Below are positions 20,235 through 31,897 of a stretch of 64,000 bases of DNA, one piece after another. Both the position numbers and the translations under genes were made by a program. Under the pieces are notes generated by a model. The model saw only the letters and a list, made by a program, of their open reading frames with translations, did not search any database and was not told the DNA's origin. Each line of letters starts with the position of its first letter. The stretch's first letter is position 1. Source of the stretch: Nemania diffusa (Eukaryota > Ascomycota > Sordariomycetes > Xylariales > Xylariaceae); assembly GCA_038501195.1 (NCBI GenBank), contig JBBPUQ010000006.1:4526001-4590000 (forward strand), written 5' to 3'.

Positions 20235-23072
20235 GGTAAATGAAGTACAATCGATAGGTTTTGGACGTGTCCAAGTTGATCCGAGATGCAGCACGTCGAA
20301 ACGGCGGATTGAAAGAAGAGAGCGAGTGGGAAAGCTGCCTACTAATACATCGAACGCGAATACTGACCCAGGCGTCATAGCATGCATCACACCTACGAGA
20401 TACTCCCTGACAAATCCAATTCAATTGATTCGTTGGCGTTTCCGCCCTTAATCTGTCTAGAGTGAGGTACTGGCTGCTGCTTCTCGGCTGATGTGGTCTA
20501 TATCGAGGTAGCATACTTGACATCATTTCACTGAGATTTGCATTGAATACGCAATTTCGGCAATACTACCACTGTACATTCCCTTACGTGGAGCAGAATT
20601 GAGTATTTATATGCTGGAAGTTGGCTTATCTAACATTGCAGGCTAAATGTGAGGTATGAATTAGATCACTTTCACGGCTTAATTATTGGAAGGCTTGTCA
20701 TCAGCAAGGGCCTATAAGAGAAAGAAGTGCGATATTAATAGCATCAGTCAACTATATATCCTAGATTCAAGCCAAGTACACCTCCACTGTGCCATATCTT
20801 CATAGTTCAGACTACTAGTAATACTAGAAATGGCTTATTGTTATTCAACATGGTGATAAGTTCCGTTTAGACCAGTAGGATGTCCTAGTGGCTTGTGTTG
20901 GCCAGACCAAGAACCGTACTGTGGTTTCAATCTCCTTGAGGACCGAGGTTTAGGACCAGGACAATGCCTTTATAAACGCCACGCTCTCATGTACGCCAAC
21001 GATAATCACGGAGTCACCTATCATTGAACGAAAGCCTCGGACTGTTAATATATTAGAAGAATGATTGATTGAAGGACGAGTGAAGCAAGAAAAGTACATG
21101 TGCAGAAAGTCATTTCCTAAGAGAGGAATCCACTGGTATATTTCGATACTCTTCGACTACACCTCATTGCACGCGCGCGGCAAGCATCTCAGCGCTATGG
21201 GCTTGGTTCATGACACCTTTCTTACTCGTTGCTAGTGTCAAGAGAAGATGGAGGAAACCGTAATCAACTTTCGAAAGGCTTTATTGCTGAGGTAAATCGT
21301 GTCAAAACGACTCGAAATATGGTTTAGTCTCTAAATATAGAGGGTACCACGCTGGGAAGTTTAGCATTATCTTATTATTACGCCACGTCCAAGATCCTTT
21401 GTTCGCAACTCCGTACTCAATCGCCGAAAGTCTATTCTCAATTCATTCCAGCCATATTATCTCCAAAAACGCTAGCTTTCACACCCACACTCTAGTCAAA
21501 ATTCGGGATATACTGAATAACAGGTATTAAGGATTAACAATAACCAGAACAGAGAGTTCCTACGTCTTGTCTAGACTCCAGCTGACGCCTCTCTTCAGGT
21601 CACAAGGTGCTGTTCTAACTTCCCTATTTACAATATGTAACTAGGTTACTCAAAAGCCATGCCGACAAACCCCTTGCATAAGAAGTTAAAATTAAAATAG
21701 TGCCTTTTTTGAGCCTCTGATCAAGTATCTGCTACCTCCTAATAACCTTATATTTTTAGGCATCTAACCCCCCCGTTAATAGCGGCACATATCCAATGAT
21801 ATTCATCAATATTGCTGCAATTGTAATTCTTTCTCTGCAAGCCAGGCAAAGGCAGGTAGTTCTACTAGTTCCAACAAGGCAGCCAGATTACGGCGATCGC
21901 CATTAGCCTCCGTAGGTATCCTGTCCTCTAGTTGAAAATGGTATTGCGAAACTGTAAAAATAGGGGTAAATCTCTGTATAATCTAAGGTCTGTAGCTATA
22001 CTTTCAGTCACACTTTCAATCCCCCCTACGATGAGCCTGCCATGTCCCGCCGCAACGGCCGGGGTTGGCGTATTATCAACAATCAACAGGGAATTGGTAC
22101 CGTTTAGACTCCTTAGCATATCCATTGCAGCTATTCGGAAAGTATAAAGAGCTTCCGATCACGAAGTGGTGTCCGTAGTCTAGATTCATTCTCGACAAGT
22201 GTTTGAAATGAATCAAGCGTGCTTACAGACAGGGAGAAGAAGGCTATAGCTATATTTCTGATGCGCGTTGTTCTCCCCACCCTGGAATTGAAGGTTTTAT
22301 CTAGCTTGTCTGGCTGGTTAAATCTCTTTCCTGTATAAAGTTGGTAGGGCGCTTGTAGGGAAGCTTAGCGCGACAGAGCTTCCCTAGATAGGTTAGCTAC
22401 ACCACCTTACCTAATCTAATCTCCTTAGGCATCTAGATAACCCACGACCACACGATGAAGCTCACTTGAGTCTTGACGCGATTGTATGAGACGTTGGGTG
22501 ACTCGGCGCCTTACCCCATCTGGATCTAACCCTACTTTAAGTGCATCGTGCCTAGCGCCTGTATCAGAGCAAATGACTTCTTGATAAACATCCTGTACGG
22601 CCACGACGCAAGACCTAATCAGTTGTTAGATAGCGCATTTTTCGAACACCCTAGATCATTGGCTATCGACATACCGCATTAATAACAACAGGACCCGGGT
22701 GGGCTTATGCTTCAGCGTTGCTGCATTATCACTTCTCTTGCGTATAAGCTTATAAATCAGAACTAAAAGTGGCTCGGCTTTGCGGCGGACGATAGTAGCA
22801 AAACCCACAAGATACAGGTTACTAAACGTCAAACTCCGTCAAGTACTGTTGCCTCCTTATTCGGGAATATTCACTTGCCTCGAATGATGGCGCCATATAT
22901 CTCTCCCAGCTTACTAACTTCTCTCCTGACTATGGCGTGCGATTGATGGGAGGATGAGCTTTAGAAGTATAAGTTCTGTCAAGAGTCTCATTTTTCAGAT
23001 GGCTGAACCAGTGGACGGCACGATCTCTTTTCTCATATTGACACCACTAAATTACGACATACAACCTTGAGA
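20235..23072. other. Long intergenic spacer (2.8 kb)
   Basis: No gene is supported. Two overlapping opposite frames near 21930-22147 and an ATG-less minus-strand frame at 22425-22625 show no domain I can name; they may be chance or relics. Runs of C such as acccccccgttaa (near 21770) and aatccccccta (near 22020) occur. The region should contain the promoters of the CDH-like gene (left end) and of the oxidoreductase (right end). Confidence 0.5.
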
Positions 23073-24176
23073 ATGCCTAGCCTTGTTCTCCCTCCAATGG
23101 CTGAATCGCGCCTTTTCAAGCCGCTGCGAATAGGCAATCTAGAAGTGAAGCATCGCATCGGCATGGCTCCACTCACTCGGTTTCGAGCAACTATCAACCG
23201 CGTGCCAACACCTCTGATGAAGGAATATTATGGCCAACGAGCCGCTGTCCCTGGTACTCTAATCATTTCTGAGGGCACCTTTATATCTCAAGCAGGAGCT
23301 GGAGGATTTCCTTATGCGCCTGGAATTTGGAGCGAAGAGCAGGTTTCTGCTTGGAAACCAATTACAGACGAAGTCCACAGCAAGGGATCCTACATATTCT
23401 GCCAGATCGCTGCATTGGGCCGTACTGCAGAAGTCGACGTCGTGGGGCCTAGCGCTATTCCTTTGAATGAGAGCGCCCCAATGCCACGTGCCATGACCAT
23501 CGCCGATATTAAGCAGACCATTCAAGACTTTGTGACAGCCGCCGAGAATGCTATTCGTGCAGGCTTCGACGGTATCGAATTCCATGGAGCGAGCGGTTTC
23601 CTCATCGACCAATTTGCCCAAGACGTCAGTAACCAGCGCGATGACGAGTACGGCGGAAGTGTAGAAAACCGCTCTCGCTTTATCCACGAGCTCATGAAAG
23701 CCGTCATTGAAGTTATCGGTCCAGAACGCGTTGCGCTTCGTCTCACCCCTTGGAGTACGTTGAACGGAATGACGATGGAAAACCAAATCCCGCAATACGA
23801 GGACATCATTAAAAAAGCCGGCCAATTAGGTCTGGCATACCTCCACTTAGTCGAGGCGCGCCTGACTGAGGACGGTGCTTTTGCAGCTGGAAAGCAACTG
23901 GATTTCGCCTATAAGGCTTGGAACGGGCCTATCCTTGTTGCTGGAGGATATGAACCCGCGGACGCGCGGAAACTCGTCGATGAAGAATATCCAGATAAGC
24001 AGGTTGTGGTTATATTCGGGAGACACTTCATTTCCAACCCAGACCTTGTGTATAGAATTAAGGAGGGCCTTGAACTCAATGCGTACGACCGGGATAGTTT
24101 CTATACTATCGGTTTAGCTGAAGGCTATGTGGACTATCCCTTCAGCAAGGAATACTTGGCCAGTTACTCTACCTAG
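23073..24176 (+). CDS. Old yellow enzyme family NADH:flavin oxidoreductase with atypical active site
   Basis: FMN-dependent TIM-barrel ene-reductase family. Intronless; 367 residues from ATG 23073 (MPSLVLPPM; a second ATG at 23097 is possible). Family marks are LFKPLRIGNLEVKHRIGMAP, PLTRFRA (FMN-contacting Thr, residue 35), FCQIAALGR, the active-site run EFHGASGFLIDQF, the DEYGGSVENRSRF signature, LRLTPWS (Arg), and FGRHFISNPDL at the phosphate site. In OYE the active site reads H-x-x-N-x-Y. Here the His is kept (171), the Asn is Ser (174) and the proton-donor Tyr is Phe (176). A Phe at this position is known from EasA enzymes of some ergot fungi, where it favours isomerisation over reduction. 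No biosynthetic neighbours are visible, so the substrate is unknown. Confidence 0.9.
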   Translation: MPSLVLPPMAESRLFKPLRIGNLEVKHRIGMAPLTRFRATINRVPTPLMKEYYGQRAAVPGTLIISEGTFISQAGAGGFPYAPGIWSEEQVSAWKPITDEVHSKGSYIFCQIAALGRTAEVDVVGPSAIPLNESAPMPRAMTIADIKQTIQDFVTAAENAIRAGFDGIEFHGASGFLIDQFAQDVSNQRDDEYGGSVENRSRFIHELMKAVIEVIGPERVALRLTPWSTLNGMTMENQIPQYEDIIKKAGQLGLAYLHLVEARLTEDGAFAAGKQLDFAYKAWNGPILVAGGYEPADARKLVDEEYPDKQVVVIFGRHFISNPDLVYRIKEGLELNAYDRDSFYTIGLAEGYVDYPFSKEYLASYST

Positions 24177-25295
24177 GCTACGAGAGTGGATTAAAGGGTT
24201 CCTAAGGGATTAAGTCGTGAATTTTAGAAATAAGACTTGAAATACTGCAAGACGTTGTTTATAATAGTGGAGGTGGCTACGTCACAAAGGGAATTTATTG
24301 ATTAATGCTGCTTACTTTCGGGGTCTTCCCCCCTATATAAATCTAGCTACCCCTTTCTCAATTAACTGGAATGATTTACTAGACGCGTCCATGAAATCCT
24401 TAGATGGTTAAGTGATTGCGATCAAGCCCCTAGAGTGCGGCGAGGTGATTTACACAATCAATTTCATTGCCACAACACTAAACCTGTGACCTGTGACATA
24501 GCACTAGAATACGTGCTTATTACTATTTAACTCAATGTCTTTATCTAAAAGGCACCATTAATAGAAATGCTAAAACGCAGGATGGCCTATTATTCAGATC
24601 GTCATGCTGCAATACACGTCACATCGCAACTGAAGCATTAATACTTAAGCGCTTTCGGGATTCATGCTGCGGTATTAATTATTTGTACCTTTCGTTCCTG
24701 TAATCAAGGGTTCCTCTGGGGTTTTATCACTATCCTATCCCCTACTTCCCCCCTAGAAAAACCCATGAAATCTAGCAATCGATTCCCTAATTTGTAATTT
24801 ACTAATTCAGCTTCTCATTCCTCACCTCTCACAAGCTGCGACAGCATATATCAAGATTCTTGACTAAGAACCCAAATGCTATTAACCCGGAACTCCGTGC
24901 TCCACTACTCGCGCGAGTGTCTCTTGTCTGAGTAAGCATAAGAAATGAAAAGCATGAGATGTTTTAAATCCTCTCGCTATTAATCGTAACACCATCCTCT
25001 CGTTTATTGCGCCGCCACTGCTGGAATGACTTACTTCTCGGGTAAACACATTTTAATCTGGGTCAAGCTTGGGCAGCTAGTTAGGTATAGAATAGGTGTG
25101 AAGGGTCAATGTCAATTAATTCCCGAGTCATCCCAGGTTAGAAGACTCTTCCTTACATAATAATAATAATAAGTAATTGTTGAATAGAAGCATACCCAGT
25201 GATCCACCAACTTTCCTCCTCCGACTTAGGTGTTCGGCAAAGCTAACCCAATACTGGCCAGGAGACTATCCCAAATTTTACCACCCAACGCTCCA
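24177..25295. other. Intergenic spacer (1.1 kb)
   Basis: Shared 3' region of the convergent oxidoreductase (+) and Cys-rich protein (-). It is A/T-rich with a short (taa)n run near 25158-25171. A TATA-like tatataaat at about 24333 has no gene after it. Nothing else is visible. Confidence 0.5.
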
Positions 25296-26069
25296 CTACT
25301 TCTCGGACCGACAGCCAACTTCTTGCCAAAAGAACGACTGACAATTGTTGGGGTTGGAAGAGACGCCCAAGTGAGACTGTCCTGGGCTCAGAGGGCAAGG
25401 TGCATGTGCACCACCAGGTGGGAATGTGATACAAACAGCACACTTGCCACCGTAACATACTGACGACCCCCCGACAACTAAGGCGGTTGCTGCGCTGTCT
25501 TGAACTGATAAATCGCCACTGCCGCCAAGCCAGCCGAAGCCCGTGGATGCTGGGTCTCCCATCTGGTCCTGCAGCCACCAAGTATCGCTCGCTCCGACAA
25601 CCTTATCAATAGTAGTATTGCAGGCAGTCGTATCCCCACAGACGCGAAACACGACGCCCGGATTCTCGCCTTGAACTTCATACTTTGCGTCGTAGTCGTG
25701 GCCAAGATACAACCCGCTCAAGGCCTGCAGTACGTAGCAGTGGCCGTACTTGATTCCGAGATCCGCGCCGCTCTTTTGAGGACATACTGCTTCGCCGGAG
25801 CAAACGCCTGCGCTAGGACTTGGCGGGGGCGCTGCACAGGTGAATCCATCGAGGATCTCACCAAGCGCACAGCAGATACCGAGCTTCAGGAGTTTGTCAA
25901 CCCAGAAGATAGATTGCGTGGATTGGTCGCAGCAGAGTGGCTCAAGGGTCAAGGCTGATGTCATCTGTACACATGCTCGCTGTTGCAAAGAATGAGGCTC
26001 TAGGGCTTGGGTGACCTCGCTGGCGAGCCCAGAAATTGGGAAAAGGGCAAGAAAAAAGGCGGCCTTCAT
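25296..26069 (-). CDS. Secreted cysteine-rich protein of unknown function
   Basis: Not recognised. Single exon, 257 residues, from ATG 26069. It begins with a clear signal peptide (MKAAFFLALFPISGLA). The mature part has 17 Cys, including two CC doublets in the N-terminal third (EPLCCDQ, GICCALG), a Pro/Ser linker (AAPPPSPSAG), and a C-terminal domain with GIKYGHCYVL, FRVCGDTTACN, SDTWWLQDQMG and a Cys cluster VCYGGKCAVC. The pattern suggests disulfide-rich extracellular domains: a small N-terminal module joined by a linker to a Gly-rich globular part. It could be an effector-like or cell-wall protein; the sequence does not decide. A TATA box lies about 95 bp upstream on the same strand. Confidence 0.75.
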   Translation of the reverse strand: MKAAFFLALFPISGLASEVTQALEPHSLQQRACVQMTSALTLEPLCCDQSTQSIFWVDKLLKLGICCALGEILDGFTCAAPPPSPSAGVCSGEAVCPQKSGADLGIKYGHCYVLQALSGLYLGHDYDAKYEVQGENPGVVFRVCGDTTACNTTIDKVVGASDTWWLQDQMGDPASTGFGWLGGSGDLSVQDSAATALVVGGSSVCYGGKCAVCITFPPGGAHAPCPLSPGQSHLGVSSNPNNCQSFFWQEVGCRSEK

Positions 26070-26163
26070 GTTGATAGATCGGAAGTAATGGCACTCTTGC
26101 GTAGTAAGAAGTTGTTGGTGATGGACTCAATACCAGAATTCTTTCCTGTAGCGGGTTGTCTGC

Positions 26164-26171
26164 CTTTTATA
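26164..26171 (-). promoter_or_regulatory. TATA box of the Cys-rich secreted protein gene
   Basis: TATAAAAG on the minus strand, about 95 bp upstream of the ATG at 26069, at the usual TATA distance for a gene with a short 5' UTR. Confidence 0.5.
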
Positions 26172-27880
26172 TTCCTCAAACACCTATGTAAGGCCGCCTA
26201 GTTCAGTCGCCGTTCTGAAAATCTGAGCCAACTCAGCCTACATCACCGAGTGCTCAAGTTTATGAGGTTAATTAAGCAGTGATCTGCATACCGAGAGAGC
26301 TGAAAGATGAGTTGCTTCATTGTTATTCCTTTCTGGCTCCGCTGTTCTTGTTGAATCTGCATCTGGTCGTAGATTTCATCTCGACTGTTGTACTCGGGCT
26401 CTATCTAAGTTGTGGTTCTGTAGAGTTGATTGGTGTACGATGGCCTTGCAGTCGACAAAGCAAGCTGAGCGATACAAAACGGTAAGCGTAAGGGCGATCA
26501 AGATGCTGGAACTCTAGTTATCGATTTATGTCCTCGACATTTCTGTGCATATGCTTGCTATCGTTAATGTTGTAATATTTCATGAAGATGGCATACAGTT
26601 AGGTAATCCAGCACGCTAGCTCGTCCAGATTAGGGTGCTCAGGTCCCAAAGTGTAAATGATGCAAGTACGAGTAGCAAGCTGAACTTGAGAGAACCAGGG
26701 GAAACAACACAACGGAATTCCGACCCGTGATTAATCTCTGGTTTCCATGGTTTCGAATTAATTGGTTCCCTATTCCGCCGTATTCTCGCATTAGTTAGCA
26801 GCTACGTAGGATTGGTTCGGCCTATCTCTTATGCCTGTTGTTCGGGTGTTAGACCATTTGATTTTCGGCTTAAATATTCTTATGTAGTATTCTGCTTAAG
26901 AATCAGCCGTACAGTCTTTCATGTGTATTTGATACTACTGCTTTCCCAGGTGCGATACCATATGTCTAGGTTTTATTTGCTACATGGTATCGCGTTAAAG
27001 TACTAGCCATACAACCGTCTTGTGCATTGCCGGGATAGGGCAATATAAGGAGATTGCCCACAAGATCTTTTTCCCATGCTAATAGCAATTGGTCAGTTCT
27101 AGGACTACCGGCATCTACGCCCTGTCGATCAGAGCTAGTGTTTAGACATGTTCCCCCGCATTTTATCAATGAACAGGGTAGTAATATCGTCTTGAATGCT
27201 GCTTACTGATGAAACGTCGTGCTGCCGACTTTTTCCGAACAAAAATAGGATTGATGACATTATATAGACTGCGCAAAGCGCGCTGGCTCATGGCGCACCA
27301 ATACTTTTCATATGCAGCTAGTTTAAATGGCAAAACGTCGACTAGCTCCCCTGCAACTATTTCCTAGTTGAGGTATGCCCCCTAGGACTAGCGTAAGCTA
27401 TACGTAGCTTTGCCTAGTAGCTGTAACGTTTTGTTAACGGAAAATCTGCAAATGGGGTAAATTAGCTAGTGGTCTCTGTGACTTTACGTTTACACATTCG
27501 GGGACACTCCTCAACTCCTTTATTACTTTATCCTGTGACGTTATGTACAGCGCATGCGTAACTATGAGTATAAAAGTAATAAGTCACAACTTTCTTAGTG
27601 GGAAGTGGTAGACTTAGTTGGAGTAATGCCTAGTGTAGTTCTGCGCTTACTATTTGTTCTCTAACTAGAACGACTCATCAGATCTTTCCTTGTTAGGTAT
27701 AAAACACAATCTTAAGAATACGTGTTTGCTATGACATGAATATGCTATTTTCTCGGAATTTTGGACGTTCCACTAATGTAGAGGGCTTAGTTACATTATC
27801 ACAACCTAACTCAACCTATGCACCGACAATAAAGGCTTTTTATGACATGCTACATGTGTGTTAAAAAGACTAGCGCTCTA
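26172..27880. other. Gene-free spacer, ordinary composition
   Basis: Several frames of 60-70 codons occur on both strands (for example at 26279, 26812 and 26966) but none has domain-like content, an upstream signal or consistent splice continuation. I see no RNA gene. Confidence 0.5.
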
Positions 27881-29900
27881 CAACTCCCGTCGACTGCCGG
27901 CAGTCTGGCTTAATAAAAATAAAAAAAAAGTCGCCTAATTAACAACAGCGCTTATGCCCATGCCCATTAAACCGCCACGCGACATATAATATTCCTGTTA
28001 TATAGACCCATTTACTAAAGGGTTTTCCGAGACATTTCTTAGCATTGTGTATATATAAACTAGCTCGGTCCCTTTCTCTCTAAAGAAACTTAGAGAGTAA
28101 AAGACCCTTTGAAGCTATAGCCATTTATTAAATCAATAAAAAACACAATCCTAAGTCTAGTATAACTGCTGTTGTGATAATTCCCTAGGTTAACTAAAGT
28201 GTAAAGAATAATGTTTAAAAAGGCTGCATGGAGTTAATTAATAAAATAAAATAAATTCTAAAATGCTTCTTTTTACTTTTTAATATTTGCAAGTTTTGCT
28301 TAAATAAAAGGACAATTAACAACAACTTGTGTAATATTACTTTAAACACTGTTAAAGTTTTTTAAAATTTATTATTGCTTTTATTTTTTTCATAAAACTT
28401 GTAATTGTTATTATTATTATTATTAGCTACTTCTTTTTATAAATTATGTGTTAAGACTTAAAATTAACATAAAATTGCAACATTAACTAAAACATTAATA
28501 GCGTTAAGATTATTTCGACTTAGTTAAACTTTTATATTTTATAATATTTAAAAAAAATATGTTGTTTATTAAGAAATGTTCACTAAGATTATATTTTTAA
28601 AAAAAAGAAAAATATTTTAACTAAATAAAACAAACTTAGTTATAAAACTAGTGATAGCAAAAACATAATAAGTTTAAACTAAGTCGATATAATGTTAATA
28701 TTATATTTGTTTAACAAATAGCAAAAATTGCATACAGCTTGTTAAAATTACTAGTTCTTTATGCTTAGTAATAATTCATTTAAAACAACACTTTATTTTT
28801 TACAAAGTTATTAAAAAGTTTTTAATATATTGCTTTTAGCAGTTAATAAATAAATAGTTAGCTTATGAAAAATGAAGAAATGTTAATCTATGAAAGCTGT
28901 TAATAGTGCTATATGTGATATTTTAAAACATAAATATAATTAATTAACATTGTGACTTTTTTATTAATCTTTTTGTTTAAATTATTTACATTGTTTAAGC
29001 ATATAATGTGTGGTTAATTAATAGTATATATATTATAAAATAAATATTTATTACTTTAAGCTTAACATTTTACATAAGTATAAGTGAGATTTAAAGTTAA
29101 AATGAAATCTTTTTATTTACTAGCGTTTTGCTTTGGTTAAATGCTTATATAAAGTTGCAGTGTTAAAATAGCACTCAAAACAATAAACAACACCTATTTT
29201 GTTAATAGCAAACTCAATTGCAAGTTTCATTTTATGCTTTTATAAAGACACAACTATGAGATTATGTATTAAAGCTAAGTTGTACACTTGCAACTAAAAG
29301 GCATAATCTGTGAAAGCCGATCTGTCATTAATGTACAAGTGCTGTTAAAGCTTTTGAAAAATGACAATAAAAACATAAATAAAGTAGTGAGGTGATTTGA
29401 ATATTAAAGCTTGCCACTTATTTTAACTAGATAAATGAAAATCACTTAGTACAGGCGATCAAGCTGCTAGTGCTTGCAGTTTGCTTTAACCTAACACAAA
29501 TGTCCGCCAAGTTTATAGCACACTTATTTACATTCTGCAAAAGAACTATGCTTTCTTGTTTTTATTGCTGTGGTTACTTAAAGGCAAACTCCTATTAGCT
29601 AAGTAAAACTACCTGGCCGAGCCAGATATCTAAGGGAAGGCCGAGGGCAGTCTGCCCTTCAGGTAGTTTCAACATACCCAGTAAAAGTATAGGTTCTTTT
29701 TTAGCATGCCTAAGCTCAGATCCGGTGAAGCAGCTCTCAAAGTCAGTAAAAGGCACAGAGGGTTTTATAATAATGGCTTATCCGAAGTCTAACTACAACC
29801 ACTGAAATATTACAAGTTTGTTCTGCAACTTTAGAAAGACCATCTATATCGTTTACTTAATCCTTGCCCCCTTTCGCACCCCGTTTTTTTTTTTTTTTTG
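27881..29900. other. AT-rich non-coding block, probably RIP-affected
   Basis: Starts next to a perfect 14-bp palindrome GACTGCCGGCAGTC (27888-27901) and runs to a T17-like tract near 29885. It is strongly A/T-biased with many stops and no frame of useful length. Related segments recur inside it (for example around 28873-28945 and 29300-29390, both with atctgtgaaagcc/atctatgaaagct and agtgct). It is probably a decayed repeat. Confidence 0.55.
29606..29669. repeat. GC-rich inverted repeat inside AT-rich block
   Basis: Ten-base perfect arms AAACTACCTG (29606-29615) and CAGGTAGTTT (29660-29669) enclose a GC-rich core that holds a second stem-loop, GGGCAGTCTGCCC (29645-29657). It could fold as a hairpin. 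I considered a decayed tRNA because of GGCCGAG, but no T-arm or acceptor pairing follows. Confidence 0.5.
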
Positions 29901-30086
29901 CCGCATGACACGGCATGTAAACATCTGACTCAGATGTGAACTTGACTTGGCGTAGTTACCCCGCATGGTGTTCTCAGATAGATGACCGTTATCTGTACCC
30001 TATGCGCTCAGTGAACTTTGTTTTGTCTTCTATTCTCTCTAAACTACTGCTTTCATAGTTGCATCAACTTCCTAGTAACGGACGTC

Positions 30087-31897
30087 ATGTACCTCAGACT
30101 TGTGACTGGCAGCTCATTGCTTATTGCGATACTGGCTTTCATGCTCGCCCAATGGGTCACACCATCACCCCCAAACATTTCACACCTTCGCGTAGGACGG
30201 AATAATACCGTTTTATTTTTGACAAATAGCGAGTACGGGCTATCAAATGTGTTTGTAGCATCAGCGTACGCCTTACTAGAACGCCATCCAGAATTCCAAG
30301 TGCACTATGCTTCGTTTGGGGAGATAGCCACTAGAATCGAGCGCGTTTCAGACTATGCTTTGCGAAAGACACCATCTGCTCGACAAATCCTATTTCATCA
30401 ACTTCCTGGCCCATCATTTGTTACAAATATGGTAAATTCAGGCAGAACGCTGGCAGGTGCCGTCCACCCGCCGGGTTTCGCGAGTGCTAGCGTAGCGAGT
30501 AGAGATATGCCTTTCTACGTTTCGCCTTGGTCGGGCGAAGATCACTTTGCAATTTATTCGAAGGTTACCGGTAGGGAGAATCTTGCCCTCATGGCGAATG
30601 ATCCAGGCTTACTTATTCTCAACATTAATACAGACATTATCGATAAAGTTGATCCAGCTCTGGTTGTGCTAGACGTTTTCTTAAGGCCAGCCATTGATGC
30701 TGCGCGAAATCGTGGGCGACTACATGCGTTTATCTGTGCACTAACGCCAATCGAGTTTTTCCCGCTACACCAGCCGTATCTTGGGTGGCTATGGAAGTAC
30801 CCAGTGTTAGTAGATTCCTTGTGTAATTTTACTAATTCCCATATACAGCTTCACATTGCTTCGACCCCAAATGATAAGTATATATTATAGTAACGAACTA
30901 ACGACATGGTTAGGATGGGTTCCGGTATACACTATCCTGTTCCATGGCTAAAGATGCCAGAGAATATTTATTTAAACCTACGATACTTTTTTAGCATGCT
31001 TCGAATGTCTCATTTTAAGGATGCGGCTAAATTTCTCGATTCCAAAGGTCTAACCAATCCAGTTAATTGGTATAATCTCCACCATGAAAATGTGCCGTGG
31101 TTAACGCAAGCATTACCTGGAGCCTCTACGCCACTCGATGTTATACCGGCCAATGTTACGTTCACGGGTCCTATATTGCTCTCTATATCTTCAGCTGAGG
31201 AGCAAAGTGCTGTATTGGCCCACTGGGTGGCTCGAGCACCAACCCTCCTCGTCAACCTTGGTTCGCTTTTCGTCTGGTCTGAGGGGCAGGCGGCGGTTAT
31301 GGCACAGGCCCTCGCGCATATCATGCTCGAGAACCTTGATCTGCAAGTGTTGTGGAAATTTCATAAGGCACCAATTGACAGTTCAGGCACGGAATATAGC
31401 AACGGGTTCTCCGAACCGCTCCGCCCGTTCCTGGAAAACGGACGCCTAAAGCTACAGTCGTGGCTCGAAGTAGACCCAACAGCCCTCATGGAGACTGGCC
31501 ACATCGTGGCTTCGGTGCATCACGGGGGGGCGGGGTGTTATCACGAGGCTCTCGGGTAAGTAAGGTCTTAAATGGTTCAGTCTCTAGTTGAAGCCTGACA
31601 CGTTCTTTCAACTACAGGACAGGAGTACCGCAGATTGTGCTGCCGCAATGGTTAGACCATTATAGCTTCGCGCAGTTGGCTGAGGACGTTGGAGTTGGGA
31701 TATGGGGATGTCGTGACGCCAGCCCATACTGGACAGTTGACTGTCTTCGTGGCGCACTATCTACCGTAGTCGGCAATAGAGGAAAGGGGGGCAATATACA
31801 ACGCAATTCTAAGATTTTCGGAGACATGGTACGGAAGAACCCAGGACAATATATTGTAGCTAGTCAAATTGCAGACCTGGCTAGTTCGGGATATTAA
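30087..31897 (+). CDS. Fungal UDP-glycosyltransferase (GT1-like)
   Basis: Transfers sugar from a UDP-sugar to a lipid or small molecule; acceptor unknown. Three exons: 30087-30805, 30914-31555, 31618-31897, giving 546 residues. An N-terminal hydrophobic segment (about residues 7-23) looks like a signal anchor. The first junction was chosen because GTTAGT as donor restores LWKYPVMGSGIHYPVPW, the usual fungal reading; a GTACCC donor 9 bp earlier keeps frame but loses KYP. A branch-like CTAAC precedes the acceptor. The second junction gives HHGGAGCYHEALG then TGVPQIVLPQWLDH, the sugar-donor signature. Also visible: LFLTNSEYGLSNVFV at the N-terminal binding domain and LLVNLGSLFVW at the start of the C-terminal domain. 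ATG 30087 is the first ATG in the frame, so a further 5' exon is possible. Confidence 0.85.

Noticed and set aside
21928..22147. Overlapping opposite 65- and 71-codon frames
   Set aside because: The minus frame hints at a transposon-like composition but has no motif that can be named; kept as spacer.
24325..24345. TATA-like element after the oxidoreductase gene
   Set aside because: No plus-strand gene follows within the spacer; A/T-rich chance match.
29611..29660. tRNA-like GGCCGAG sequence in the AT block
   Set aside because: The A-box-like word is present but no B-box, T-loop or acceptor stem follows; the hairpin explains it better.
30797..30913. Splitting the glycosyltransferase into two genes because of an in-frame stop at about 30890
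   Set aside because: A standard intron (GTTAGT donor, CTAAC branch, TTAG acceptor) removes the stop and restores the conserved WKYPVMGSG region.
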